Part shown: one piece after another, positions 30,137 to 37,960 of the stretch | How positions within the stretch are numbered: the first letter of the stretch is position 1 | Layout of the letters: each line of letters starts with the position of its first letter | Assembly: GCF_016899955.1 (NCBI RefSeq) | Contig: NZ_JACJJL010000019.1 | Location: 1 to 64,000, forward strand | DNA: 64,000 nucleotides | Direction: 5' to 3' | Source: Marseilla massiliensis | GTDB lineage: Bacteria; Bacteroidota; Bacteroidia; Bacteroidales; Bacteroidaceae | Made by a program: the position numbers and the translations under genes | Notes under the pieces: generated by a model | What the model saw: only the letters and a program-made list of their open reading frames with translations | The model's database searches: none | What the model was told of the DNA's origin: nothing

Positions 30137-31258
30137 TTATTCGTTTAAAAGCATTGGCATAAGCAGCATGAGCACATCCTGGCCTTCGGGCTGCTCCGAC
30201 GGCACCAAGACGCCCGACCGGCTCGGGTCGGCCAGCTGTATCACTATGTCCTGGCACTCAAAGTTGCTGAGCATGTCGATGAACGAAGAGCCGTTGAACC
30301 CGATGCTCATGGGCAGCCCGTTGTAGTCGCACGCCATCCTCTCGGTGGCTGTCTTCGAGAAGTCGTAGTCCTCGGCGTCGAGCTGCAGCACGCTGTTCTC
30401 TATGTGGAACCGCACAAGGTTGCTCGAGCTGGCAAAAGGCTGCACACGGCGCAGGGCGCTCAGCAGCGCCACCCTGTCAACGGTCAGGTGGTTGGGGTTG
30501 TTGAGCGGTATCACGGCGTTGTAGTTGGGGTAGCGGCCCTCGATGAGCCTGCAGATGATGATGCAGTCGTCGAAGGTTATCTCGGCGTTGCGCTCGTCAA
30601 ATCTTATGGTCACTTCGCTCACGTCTTTGCCGAGCATGTTCTTGAGCAGCGTGGCCGGCTTCTTGGGCAGGATGAACGACGCGGGCACATCGCTGCTCAC
30701 GGCGAACACCTTGTTGCGCACGAGCCGCTGGCTGTCGGTGGCCACTATCGACAGGCACTCGGGCGTGAGGTCGAAGTAAAGGCCGTTCATCACGGGGCGC
30801 AGCTCGCCCTGGGCCGTGGCGAAGATGGAGCGGTTGATGCAGTCGCCGAGCAGGTCGCTGCCTATGGTTATCGTGCTTGCGCCCTCGCCCACCTGCAATG
30901 CCTGCGGAAACTCGTCGGCGCTCTCAATAGACAGCGAGAACTGCCCGTTCTGGTAGACAATCTTGGCCAGGTTGCTGCTGCGGTCCACCTCGAATGTCAG
31001 AGGTTGCTCCGAAAAGCCTTTCACGGCCTCGAGCAGGTCATGGTTGCCAATGGCAAAGCTGCCGTCCTCGTCGCTCTCGTTGAGCTCCACCGACGTCTTT
31101 ATCATGTTCTCGCTGTCTGATGCGGTCAGCTTCAGCGTGTTGCCCTCTACCTCGAACACGAAGTCTGACAGTATGGGCAATGAGTTCTTGCTGTTGATAA
31201 CCCTCGACAGGGCAATGAGTTTGCTGCTTAGCGCAGTGCTCGACAAAGTAAATCTCAT
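30137..31258 (-). CDS. dnaN: DNA polymerase III sliding clamp (beta)
   Basis: A 373-aa ring-forming processivity factor with the three-domain clamp pattern: MRFTLSSTALSSKLIALSR, SIFATAQGELRPVMNGLYFD, and the C-terminal VLVPSEQPEGQDVLMLLMPM containing the usual protein-binding tail region. First gene of a six-gene operon (exonuclease, coaBC, DUF4835, recN, trypsin/TPR). Note that dnaN is not beside dnaA here, which is normal for Bacteroidota. Confidence 0.97.
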   Translation of the reverse strand: MRFTLSSTALSSKLIALSRVINSKNSLPILSDFVFEVEGNTLKLTASDSENMIKTSVELNESDEDGSFAIGNHDLLEAVKGFSEQPLTFEVDRSSNLAKIVYQNGQFSLSIESADEFPQALQVGEGASTITIGSDLLGDCINRSIFATAQGELRPVMNGLYFDLTPECLSIVATDSQRLVRNKVFAVSSDVPASFILPKKPATLLKNMLGKDVSEVTIRFDERNAEITFDDCIIICRLIEGRYPNYNAVIPLNNPNHLTVDRVALLSALRRVQPFASSSNLVRFHIENSVLQLDAEDYDFSKTATERMACDYNGLPMSIGFNGSSFIDMLSNFECQDIVIQLADPSRSGVLVPSEQPEGQDVLMLLMPMLLNE

Positions 31259-31307
31259 GTGTGCTTATTTCTTTAATTAGTTATCTATCCTTTGATTAAA
31301 ATGTCTA

Positions 31308-31315
31308 CAAAAATA
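31308..31315 (-). promoter_or_regulatory. -7 promoter element of the dnaN operon
   Basis: TATTTTTG on the minus strand, about 50 bp upstream of dnaN. The other direction (DUF3127) only has a near match, TAATTTCG at about 31379. Confidence 0.5.
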
Positions 31316-31429
31316 CAAAATAACAATGTGAAAAGCAAAATTATCGCACGAAAAGTTGCCCAATTTAAAACTATTTTTGTAATTTCGCAATCGCTTAAAA
31401 GCATTGTACAATAAAAACTACAGCAACTT

Positions 31430-31831
31430 ATGGAATTCACCGGAAAAATAATCGCCGTCATGCCACCAAGGACCGGCACATCCAAAAGCACGGGCAACGA
31501 GTGGAAGGTGCAGGAGTATGTCATCGAGAGCCACGACCAGTATCCCAAGAAGATGTGCTTCGAGGTGTTCGGCACCGACAAGATAGCACAGTTCAACATA
31601 CAGATGGGCGAAGAGCTCACCGTGTCGTTCGACATCGACGCGCGCCAGTGGCAAGACCGCTGGTTCAACAGTGTCAGGGTGTGGGCCGTCAACCGCAACG
31701 CCATGCAGCCGGCAGCAACGGCCGCCACCGACTTTGCCACTGCTGCCCCGTTCCCGCCGGCACAGCCCGGTGCTGCCTCCGACGACCCGTTCGCCGCCGG
31801 CTCAAACACCGACGACCTGCCGTTCAGCTGA
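31430..31831 (+). CDS. DUF3127 protein, copy 1
   Basis: A 133-aa protein. Residues 1-89 are the conserved DUF3127 domain (FTGKIIAVMPPRTGTS, YVIESHDQYPKKMCFEVFG, MGEELTVSFDIDARQW, RWFNSVRVWAVNR), which looks like an OB-type beta barrel. It then has an Ala/Pro-rich linker and an acidic end, TDDLPFS, resembling the acidic tip of single-stranded DNA-binding protein. The next gene is a close paralogue. The function is not established; the OB-like fold, the tail and the position opposite dnaN suggest nucleic-acid metabolism, as inference only. Confidence 0.85.
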   Translation: MEFTGKIIAVMPPRTGTSKSTGNEWKVQEYVIESHDQYPKKMCFEVFGTDKIAQFNIQMGEELTVSFDIDARQWQDRWFNSVRVWAVNRNAMQPAATAATDFATAAPFPPAQPGAASDDPFAAGSNTDDLPFS

Positions 31832-31881
31832 ACGGGCGGTGCAGCTCTACAACCGTTTAACAACAAACTCAACACACGCAA

Positions 31882-32304
31882 ATGGATTTTACAGGAAAGA
31901 TAATAGCCATACTCAACCCGAAGACGGGCACGTCGAAAAGCACGGGCAACGAGTGGAAGGCACAAGAATACGTAATCGAGAACCATGACCAATACCCCCG
32001 CAAGATGTGCTTCGAGGTATTTGGGGCCGACAAGATATCGCAGTTCAACATACAGATGGGCGAAGAGCTCACCGTGTCGTTCGACATCGACGCACGACAG
32101 TGGCGCGACCGATGGTTCAACAGCTTCAGGGCATGGGCCGTCAACCGAGTGGCACAGCAGCAGCCGACAGCAGCCATGGGCGCAGCCGCCGCAGGTGTGG
32201 CACAGGCACCGTTCCCGCCGGCACAGAATGCCGCAGTCGGCGACGACCCGTTTGCATCCGACTCGGCAGCCGGCGACACCAGCGCCGACGACCTGCCCTT
32301 CTGA
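31882..32304 (+). CDS. DUF3127 protein, copy 2 (tandem paralogue)
   Basis: A 140-aa protein, 50 bp after copy 1. Over the first 89 residues I count 13 differences from copy 1, so the pair is a recent or well-maintained tandem duplication. The linker differs and is longer, and the end is ADDLPF with a free C-terminal Phe, closer to the SSB tip than copy 1. Probably cotranscribed with copy 1. A strong hairpin follows at 32337-32388. Confidence 0.85.
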   Translation: MDFTGKIIAILNPKTGTSKSTGNEWKAQEYVIENHDQYPRKMCFEVFGADKISQFNIQMGEELTVSFDIDARQWRDRWFNSFRAWAVNRVAQQQPTAAMGAAAAGVAQAPFPPAQNAAVGDDPFASDSAAGDTSADDLPF

Positions 32305-32336
32305 CGCCCTGCAACGACAAACAAGCAGACGCGATG

Positions 32337-32388
32337 CGCAACAGGTGCGCCTGCCGTGGACAGTTCCGCGGAGGGCGCACCTGTTGCG
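32337..32388 (+). terminator. Hairpin after the DUF3127 pair
   Basis: CGCAACAGGTGCGC and GCGCACCTGTTGCG form a perfect 14-bp stem with a 24-base loop, 32 bp after the stop. There is no T-run; it is the likely 3' end of the DUF3127 transcript. Confidence 0.55.
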
Positions 32389-32629
32389 TCATGGCAGCTG
32401 CCAAGCAAACACTGCCTTGGCAATGGCCCCGGCACGCGGCGGAAAACGGATTTGTCGTAAAAAATGCATGGCTCGGCGCACCTAAATGCAACGCCGGGCC
32501 TCACGCCCACACGGCACGGGCCGAAACAAAGGCCAGGAAGGGCCATGCGGCAGGGCGGAACAGGCCGTACTGCGCTGCAAAACGGCAGCACACATGCAAC
32601 CTCACGTTTTTGTGTATAATGGAAAGGGA

Positions 32630-32905
32630 GGTAGAGGAGTTAGAAGGAGTTACAAGGAGTTAGAGGACAATAGCATTGACTATCTCTTCCTGTAACACAA
32701 TAGCATTGGCTATCTCTTCCTGCAACACAATAGCATTGACTATCTCTTTCTGCAACACTTCCCCATGCCCCAAGGGTTCCCTTGCTCACAAAACTATTGT
32801 CTGTACTCCGAGCAAAGAATTAAGAATTAAGAAAGGGCTGCGCGATGATAGTCTATGCTATCGTCCTCTAACTCCTTGTAACTCCTTCTACCTCCCTCCA
32901 ACTCC
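32630..32905. repeat. Inverted-repeat-bounded intergenic element
   Basis: The left arm (about 32642-32677, GAAGGAGTTACAAGGAGTT then AGAGGACAATAGCAT) is repeated in inverse orientation at about 32867-32904 (ATGCTATCGTCCTCTAAC then TCCTTGTAACTCCTTC), with one or two mismatches. Together they bound about 270 bp that contain the 30-bp tandem repeats. Part of the element recurs at 60383-60475. Confidence 0.65.
32669..32758. repeat. Three tandem copies of a 30-bp repeat
   Basis: Units start at 32669, 32699 and 32729, each beginning AATAGCATTG and ending CAACAC or TAACAC, with one to three base differences. A single further copy lies at 60397-60426. Confidence 0.85.
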
Positions 32906-32997
32906 ATTACAAACAAAAACTATTGTCTGTACTCCTGAACTCCTGTACTCCTGAACTCCTAAAATGCCCCCATGTTTATTGGGTGCCCGCTTGCGCC

Positions 32998-33312
32998 TCA
33001 GCGCGACAGCAGGTGGCGCAACGCCTCCAACGGGGCGTAGATGAGCATGCGCGGCCCGGCCCACCGCATGATTCGGCGTATCTGCGTGCGCCTGGCCGGC
33101 GAGTAACAGTGTACGGGGCAGTTCTTGCAAGCCGGCTTGCCCTCGCCAAAGCGGCAGCGCTCGAGCCTGCGCATGGCGTAGTCGGCCAGTTCGGCATACT
33201 CGCCTACTATGCCGGGCAACCCCAGCTTGCGGCGACAATACAGCTCAATCATGCGGCGCACGGTGGCCTTGTCGCGCTCTATGCGGCTGCGCCCACCGGA
33301 TTGGAGCCTCAT
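32998..33312 (-). CDS. Nitrous oxide-stimulated promoter family protein (YgbA_NO)
   Basis: A 104-aa protein starting at the ATG that overlaps the rhodanese stop (ATGA). It carries the family's hallmarks: IERDKATVRRMIELYC, ALERCRFGEGKPACKNCP-like text (LERCRFGEGKPACKNCP), CYSPARRTQIRRIMRWAGPRML. The Cys cluster (CRF, CKNCPVHC) may bind metal. The family's biochemical role is not known; the E. coli homologue is induced by nitrosative stress. Translational coupling to a sulfurtransferase hints at a redox or sulfur connection. Confidence 0.85.
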   Translation of the reverse strand: MRLQSGGRSRIERDKATVRRMIELYCRRKLGLPGIVGEYAELADYAMRRLERCRFGEGKPACKNCPVHCYSPARRTQIRRIMRWAGPRMLIYAPLEALRHLLSR

Positions 33313-33707
33313 TTCACCACGGGGCGCGCTGCCTTCTGCCACGCCATGATGCCACCGTCGAGGTTTACCACCCGGTAGCCCGATGCAGCCAGCCTGCGCG
33401 CGGCGTCGGCACTGCGCCTGCCACTGCGGCAATACACTGCCACCACGCGGCTGCGGTCGAGCCTGGCAGTGGCCACGCTGTCAAAGCCGGCAGACTTTAC
33501 GTCGATGAGCATCGCCCCGGGCAGATGGCCCTCTGAATACTCGGCATCGGTGCGCACGTCGACAAGCTGAACGCCCGACGAGTCGGCCAGGGCCGCAAAA
33601 CCGTCGACGCCCACCGTAGAGAACGGCTCGCGCGACGACTGCCCGTGAAGCACTGCGGCAAAGGCAACAACGGCCAGCACCACAATGCATACAAACAATT
33701 TATTCAT
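33309..33707 (-). CDS. Periplasmic rhodanese-like sulfurtransferase
   Basis: A 132-aa protein with a signal peptide (MNKLFVCIVVLAVVAFAAVL, cleaved near HGQ) and a single rhodanese domain: VQLVDVRTDAEYSEGHLPGAMLIDV, and the active-site loop YCRSGRRS with the catalytic Cys, then GYRVVNLDGGIMAWQ. Moves sulfane sulfur between carriers outside the cytoplasm; the partner is unknown. It is third in a four-gene operon with a sigma factor. Confidence 0.9.
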   Translation of the reverse strand: MNKLFVCIVVLAVVAFAAVLHGQSSREPFSTVGVDGFAALADSSGVQLVDVRTDAEYSEGHLPGAMLIDVKSAGFDSVATARLDRSRVVAVYCRSGRRSADAARRLAASGYRVVNLDGGIMAWQKAARPVVK

Positions 33708-33726
33708 AACATAATGATTTGAAAGG

Positions 33727-33924
33727 TCATAAATCTTCGGCCTCGATATATCCCTTGGTGAACATATCGTAGCTCATGGCTTCGAGCTCTTTGAGCGTCA
33801 TGCCCTCAACGCAACGCTCGATGACACGTATCAGGTGGTCGCGCCTGTAACTGTCGGTCTCGCTCACGCGCCCGCTTCCTGAGGCCATGGCGCCCTGTCG
33901 GCGCTTGGGTGAATTACTATCCAT
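33727..33924 (-). CDS. 65-aa protein coupled to the sigma factor
   Basis: A small unrecognised protein. The first 25 residues are polar and probably disordered; the rest (RRDHLIRVIERCVEGMTLKEL, then AMSYDMFTKGYIE) should form two or three helices. The start overlaps the stop of the sigma gene by 8 bp, so its translation is probably coupled to it. That makes a sigma-interacting role worth considering, but nothing in the sequence proves it. Confidence 0.6.
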   Translation of the reverse strand: MDSNSPKRRQGAMASGSGRVSETDSYRRDHLIRVIERCVEGMTLKELEAMSYDMFTKGYIEAEDL

Positions 33925-34621
33925 GGGGGGCCTTCAGTTGCTTCGACAGTTTTCTCACGGCCTTGTCGCGTATCTGGCGCACACGCTCGCGCTTCAGCCC
34001 CATCTCGGCAGCGGCCTCGGCCATGGTGAGCCGCTCGCAGCCTATGCCGAAGACGGCGGCCACCACCCTGCGCTCGCGCTCGTCGAGCACGCCGAGGGCA
34101 TCGGCCAAAAGGCTGCCGTGCGGACTGTCGTCAAACATGGCGTCGGCCTCCGGGGCGTTGGGATTGACCAGCAGGCTGAGCAGGTTGATGTTTTCCCTGC
34201 CGCCAAGCGGGGCGTCGACCGACAGCGCACGGCTGCGGCGCTTCTCGGCTGCGGTGGCCTCGCCACGCGGCACACGGTAGAGCGCGCCCTGCGACTCTAC
34301 GGCCTGCTCCATGGCACGGCGCACCATCGGCACGGCATACGACACGAAACGGCTGCGCGAAGCGTCAAACCTGGCGGCCGCATTCATCAGGGCAATGTTG
34401 CCCTCGCTCACGAGGTCTTCAACCTCGACCCCGCGCCCGCGGTACTTGTTGGCCATTGAAATGACGAAACGCAGGTTGGCCGTGACGAGCTTCTCGGCGG
34501 CCTTGCCGTCGCCCCGGGCTATGCGCCCGGCCAGCTCGCGCTCCTCGTCGGCCGTGAGCACCTGCTCGCGGCATATCTCCTCGATATACCTGTCGAGTGA
34601 ATTTCTGTCGTTATCTTGCAT
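33917..34621 (-). CDS. Divergent sigma-70 family RNA polymerase sigma factor
   Basis: A 234-aa sigma factor, started at MQDNDRNSLDRY; a longer in-frame reading lacks family character. Region 1.2 is SLDRYIEEICREQVLTADEE, region 2 is LVTANLRFVISMANKY with DLVSEGNIALMNAAARFD and FVSYAVPMVRRAM, and region 4 is LDERERRVVAAVFGI with TMAEAAAEMGLKRERVRQIRD. Region 3 is short. It resembles the primary sigma of Bacteroidota but is shorter and diverged, so it is likely an alternative group 2-like factor. It heads an operon with the 65-aa protein, rhodanese and YgbA_NO genes. Confidence 0.88.
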   Translation of the reverse strand: MQDNDRNSLDRYIEEICREQVLTADEERELAGRIARGDGKAAEKLVTANLRFVISMANKYRGRGVEVEDLVSEGNIALMNAAARFDASRSRFVSYAVPMVRRAMEQAVESQGALYRVPRGEATAAEKRRSRALSVDAPLGGRENINLLSLLVNPNAPEADAMFDDSPHGSLLADALGVLDERERRVVAAVFGIGCERLTMAEAAAEMGLKRERVRQIRDKAVRKLSKQLKAPHG

Positions 34622-34835
34622 AGTTTTTTCTTGGTTTACCTGTGGGTGCCACCCTTGCAACGCCGGGGGCGCCCGCAACACGGGAGTAAAGTTAATGGTT
34701 TTTACTGTAACACGGAGCCATGCTGAGTAAAAAACGGCATTGCTTTAAGTCTTTTTAACCCATTATTCCATCATATCCATATCCCGCCTGACCCTGTTGC
34801 CGGGCAGGCAGGCAACACATACGGCCACAACGGAA

Positions 34836-34883
34836 GCCGCCGCACGGCCTGCACGACAAACGTGGTGCAGGCCGCACGGCGGC
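34836..34883 (-). terminator. Long hairpin between nadE and the sigma gene
   Basis: GCCGCCGCACGGCCTGCAC and GTGCAGGCCGCACGGCGGC pair at 17 of 19 positions around a 10-base loop, 31 bp past the nadE stop on the minus strand. The tail is weakly T-rich, so it is likely but not certain as terminator of the nadE transcript. Confidence 0.6.
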
Positions 34884-34913
34884 AAAAGCAAAACATGTGA
34901 CCATCCTACCGGC

Positions 34914-36854
34914 CTACAGCTCGGAGCACTCTTTGAGCCAAATGTCGGCCGAAGCGTCGCTGGCCATGCGCCAGTCGCCGCGCGGACTGAGGCTCACGCT
35001 GCCCACCTTTGGCCCGTCGGGCAGGCAGGAGCGCTTGAACTGCTGGCTGAAGAACCTCCTGAAAAAAGTAGTGAGCCAGTAGCGTATGGTCTCGTCGTCA
35101 AAGTGGCCTGCCTCGGGGTGCGAGCCGTTGAAGGCGCGGCGGGCCAGCATGTAAATCTTGGCCGGGCGGAAGCCGAAGCGCACGAAATAGTAGAGGAAGA
35201 AGTCGTGGAGCTCGTAGGGGCCCACCAGGCTCTCGGTCTTCTGGCTTATGTTGCCCTGCTCGTCGGCCGGTATCAGCTCCGGGCTGATGGGCGTGTCGAT
35301 GATGTCGAGCAAGGTGTCGCGCGACGTCCCGTCGACCTCCGTCATGGCTATGTGCTTCACGAGGTGGCGTATGAGCGTCTTCGGTACCCCGGCGTTGACG
35401 CCGTACATAGATATGTGGTCGCCGTTGTATGTGGCCCACCCAAGGGCGAGCTCGCTGAGGTCGCCCGTGCCGACGACGAATCCGCCCAGTTCGTTGGCCA
35501 GGTCCATCAGTATCTGTGTGCGCTCGCGCGCCTGGCTGTTCTCGTAGGTCACGTCGTGAACGCCCATGTCGTGGCCTATGTCCATGAAATGCCGCTCCAC
35601 ACTGGCCTTGATGCTTATCTCGCGCGACGACACGCCCAGCGACTGCATGAGCGCCACGGCATTGTCGTGGGTGCGGTCGGTGGTGCCGAAGCCGGGCATG
35701 GTAACGCCGACGATGCCGCGTCGGTCTATCTTCAGCCTGTCGAAGGCCCTAACGCATACGAGCAGGGCGAGCGTGGAGTCGAGCCCGCCGCTGATGCCCA
35801 CCACCACCTGGCGGCACTTGGTGTGGGCCAGTCGCTGGGCGAGGCCCAGCGTCTGTATGTCGAGCACCTCGTTGAGGGCTGCCTCGCTGTCGCTGCCCTG
35901 CGGCACAAAGGGCCACGGTTCGACGTCGCGCAACAGCATGAAGTCGCGGGCCTCAACGGGCTTGGCCTGCACCACCGTGGCACCGGCCGTACGCGAGGCG
36001 TTGACAAACGTGGTGTTGGAGCGGCGCTCGGAGCGCAGCCTGTCTACATCGACCTGCGCCACCAGCAACTGGGGCTCGAGCGAGAAGCGGTCGCCCTCGC
36101 ACAGCAGGGCTCCGTTTTCATAGACAAGGGCATTGCCCCCGTAGACCACGTCTTGCGTGCTCTCGCCGAAACCGCTGCCTGCATACACATAGCCGCTGAT
36201 GGTGCGGGCGCTCTGCTGTGCCAGCAGCGACTTGAGGTAGGCGTGCTTGCCTATCAGCTCGTTGCTGGCCGAGAGGTTGAACACGATGTCGGCTCCGGCC
36301 AGTGCGAGGTTGTTGCTCGGCGGAACGGGTGCCCACACGTCTTCGCAAATCTCGATGCCAAACCTTGTGCCGTCGACGGTGACAAACACTTTTGGGTCGG
36401 GCGACAGCACAACCGAACTGCCGGCAAGGTAAATCTCGGTGGGGCGCAGGTCGCGCGACGAGGCAAACCAGCGCTTCTCGTAGAACTCGTTGTAGTTGGG
36501 CAGATATGTCTTGGGCACTATGCCGAGCAGGCACCCCTTCTGCACCACAGCGGCGCAGTTGAGCAGCAGTCCGCCCACGGCCACCGGAAGGCCCACAATG
36601 GATATGACGTCGAGCTTGCGGGTGAAGTCGAGCAACTGCAGCAGGGCTTCCTCGGCCTTGTCGACGAGGAGCTGCGAGCGGAACAAATCTTGGCAGGTGT
36701 AGCCCGTGAGGCTGAGCTCGGGAAAGCACAGCACCTCGACGCCCATGCCCTCGGCGCGGGCTATCTGGCACTCTATGGCGCGCAGGTTGAAGTCGGTGTC
36801 GGCCACGCGCACCGATGGCACGGCAGCGGCCACTGTAACGAAACCATGTCTCAT
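34914..36854 (-). CDS. nadE: Glutamine-dependent NAD(+) synthetase
   Basis: Makes NAD from nicotinate adenine dinucleotide with ammonia from glutamine. 646 aa, two domains: an N-terminal nitrilase-type glutaminase with the Glu in CFPELSLTGYTC and the catalytic Cys in GIEICEDVW, and a C-terminal synthetase with the PP-loop VVGISGGLDSTLALLV and a TGDLSELALGWATY segment. The length and domain order are those of the two-domain bacterial enzyme. Last gene of the queA - DUF2027 - nadE set, 7 bp after the Smr gene. Confidence 0.97.
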   Translation of the reverse strand: MRHGFVTVAAAVPSVRVADTDFNLRAIECQIARAEGMGVEVLCFPELSLTGYTCQDLFRSQLLVDKAEEALLQLLDFTRKLDVISIVGLPVAVGGLLLNCAAVVQKGCLLGIVPKTYLPNYNEFYEKRWFASSRDLRPTEIYLAGSSVVLSPDPKVFVTVDGTRFGIEICEDVWAPVPPSNNLALAGADIVFNLSASNELIGKHAYLKSLLAQQSARTISGYVYAGSGFGESTQDVVYGGNALVYENGALLCEGDRFSLEPQLLVAQVDVDRLRSERRSNTTFVNASRTAGATVVQAKPVEARDFMLLRDVEPWPFVPQGSDSEAALNEVLDIQTLGLAQRLAHTKCRQVVVGISGGLDSTLALLVCVRAFDRLKIDRRGIVGVTMPGFGTTDRTHDNAVALMQSLGVSSREISIKASVERHFMDIGHDMGVHDVTYENSQARERTQILMDLANELGGFVVGTGDLSELALGWATYNGDHISMYGVNAGVPKTLIRHLVKHIAMTEVDGTSRDTLLDIIDTPISPELIPADEQGNISQKTESLVGPYELHDFFLYYFVRFGFRPAKIYMLARRAFNGSHPEAGHFDDETIRYWLTTFFRRFFSQQFKRSCLPDGPKVGSVSLSPRGDWRMASDASADIWLKECSEL

Positions 36855-36861
36855 GATGCCA

Positions 36862-37941
36862 TCACTTTATTGTAACCTGTGTGGCCCCGTAGCCATACTC
36901 CTGAAACGAGGCGTCCTGATACTGGCAGCTCTTGAAGCGGTAGCGCAGTTCGTTGACCAAGGCGTGGCGCAACACGCCCTCGCCCTTGCCGTGGATGAAC
37001 ACAATCTTCTTTCCCTTCTGCTTCTCATACTGCCTGATGGTGTTGCGGAATGTCTCCAGCTGATAGTTCAGTATGTCGGCGGCCGACATGCCAGCAGTGG
37101 TCTCAAGCAGTTCGCCGGCATGCAGGTCGACCACGAGCGGATCGTCCTTGCCGTCGGCCCCGGCATGCTTTGGCTGCGGACGGGATGGCTGCGAGTCGGC
37201 AGCCGCCTTGCCCATCATCTCCTGCTTGAGGCGCTTGGCGTCGATCACCAGCGGGCGCGCGGGCTTGTCGTTTTCAATGATGGCAAGCACGAGCGCCGGC
37301 TGCTCGAAGAAATCGTTCTCGCAGAAAGTGTGCAGCTTATAGAACTTTACCGGGTCGATGCGCAGCTGCACGTCGACCGCCGGCTTCATCAGAAACGGTT
37401 TGTCGCGCTTGTAGGCCACCAGCTGTACGCAAACGCGCTCCATGGTGCCCAGCTCATCGCGGCCAAACTCCTCTATGAACAGCTTGGTGTTGGGTTCCAC
37501 CTCGCCCGTTGAGCGCAACTGCCACCCGGCGCCTTCGGCCACAGAGTAGACGTAGTGCATGTAGTAATTGCTGTCGTTGACGAAATATGTCTCGAAACGC
37601 GACGACGTGATGGCCTTCACGTCGACAGGCACGAAGGCCAGGTAGGCACTGAGCATGTCGCCACCCTTGCGCTCCTCGGCGGGGGCCTTGAAGGTGACGG
37701 GCCTGTCGGCCGGGTCGTAATCGCTGTCGTCGTCGGCCACGGTGGCAGCCGGCTTCATCTTGTTCTCAACGATGCGGCGCGTGCTGTAGTCATCGTCGTC
37801 GACCACAACCACGTCGGCCACGGCAGTGGGTATCTGGAAGCCGTCTTCGTCTTCGACCAAGACGACGTCCTTGCCTTGGAAACCGGCGACACGCCCGCCG
37901 CCGACTTCGCTCAAAAAGCGTACTTTGTCTCCTATCTTCAT
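36862..37941 (-). CDS. DUF2027 protein with C-terminal Smr domain
   Basis: A 359-aa protein started at MKIGDKVRFLSEVGGGRV; the start fits its KOW/SH3-like opening. The middle has the DUF2027 beta domain (YLAFVPVDV, YFVNDSNYYMHYVYSV, GTMERVCVQLVAYKRD). The last 85 residues are a small MutS-related domain (VVDLHAGEL, LNYQLETFRNTIRQYEKQKGK split into two parts, IVFIHGKGEGVLR). Smr domains are nicking nucleases or nucleic-acid binders in other proteins; this common Bacteroidota architecture has no proven role. Confidence 0.85.
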   Translation of the reverse strand: MKIGDKVRFLSEVGGGRVAGFQGKDVVLVEDEDGFQIPTAVADVVVVDDDDYSTRRIVENKMKPAATVADDDSDYDPADRPVTFKAPAEERKGGDMLSAYLAFVPVDVKAITSSRFETYFVNDSNYYMHYVYSVAEGAGWQLRSTGEVEPNTKLFIEEFGRDELGTMERVCVQLVAYKRDKPFLMKPAVDVQLRIDPVKFYKLHTFCENDFFEQPALVLAIIENDKPARPLVIDAKRLKQEMMGKAAADSQPSRPQPKHAGADGKDDPLVVDLHAGELLETTAGMSAADILNYQLETFRNTIRQYEKQKGKKIVFIHGKGEGVLRHALVNELRYRFKSCQYQDASFQEYGYGATQVTIK

Positions 37942-37960
37942 AAATCTGTTCTTTATCGTG

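Larger units (their letters stand above)
32305..32997. other. 693-bp intergenic region with hairpin and GGAGTTA-type repeats
   Basis: No gene supported. The first part holds a perfect 14-bp hairpin; 32625-32960 is a repeat-rich segment containing a threefold 30-bp tandem repeat (32669-32758), a flanking inverted repeat, and a stretch shared with 60383-60475. The last 60 bp carry copies of CTCCTGAACTCCTG. Confidence 0.7.

Noticed and set aside
32669..32758. Possible CRISPR array
   Set aside because: The 30-bp units are directly adjacent with no spacers, and there are no cas genes.
34797..36875. 692-aa open frame opposite nadE on the plus strand
   Set aside because: Antisense shadow of nadE, which is recognisable throughout; the translation has no motifs.
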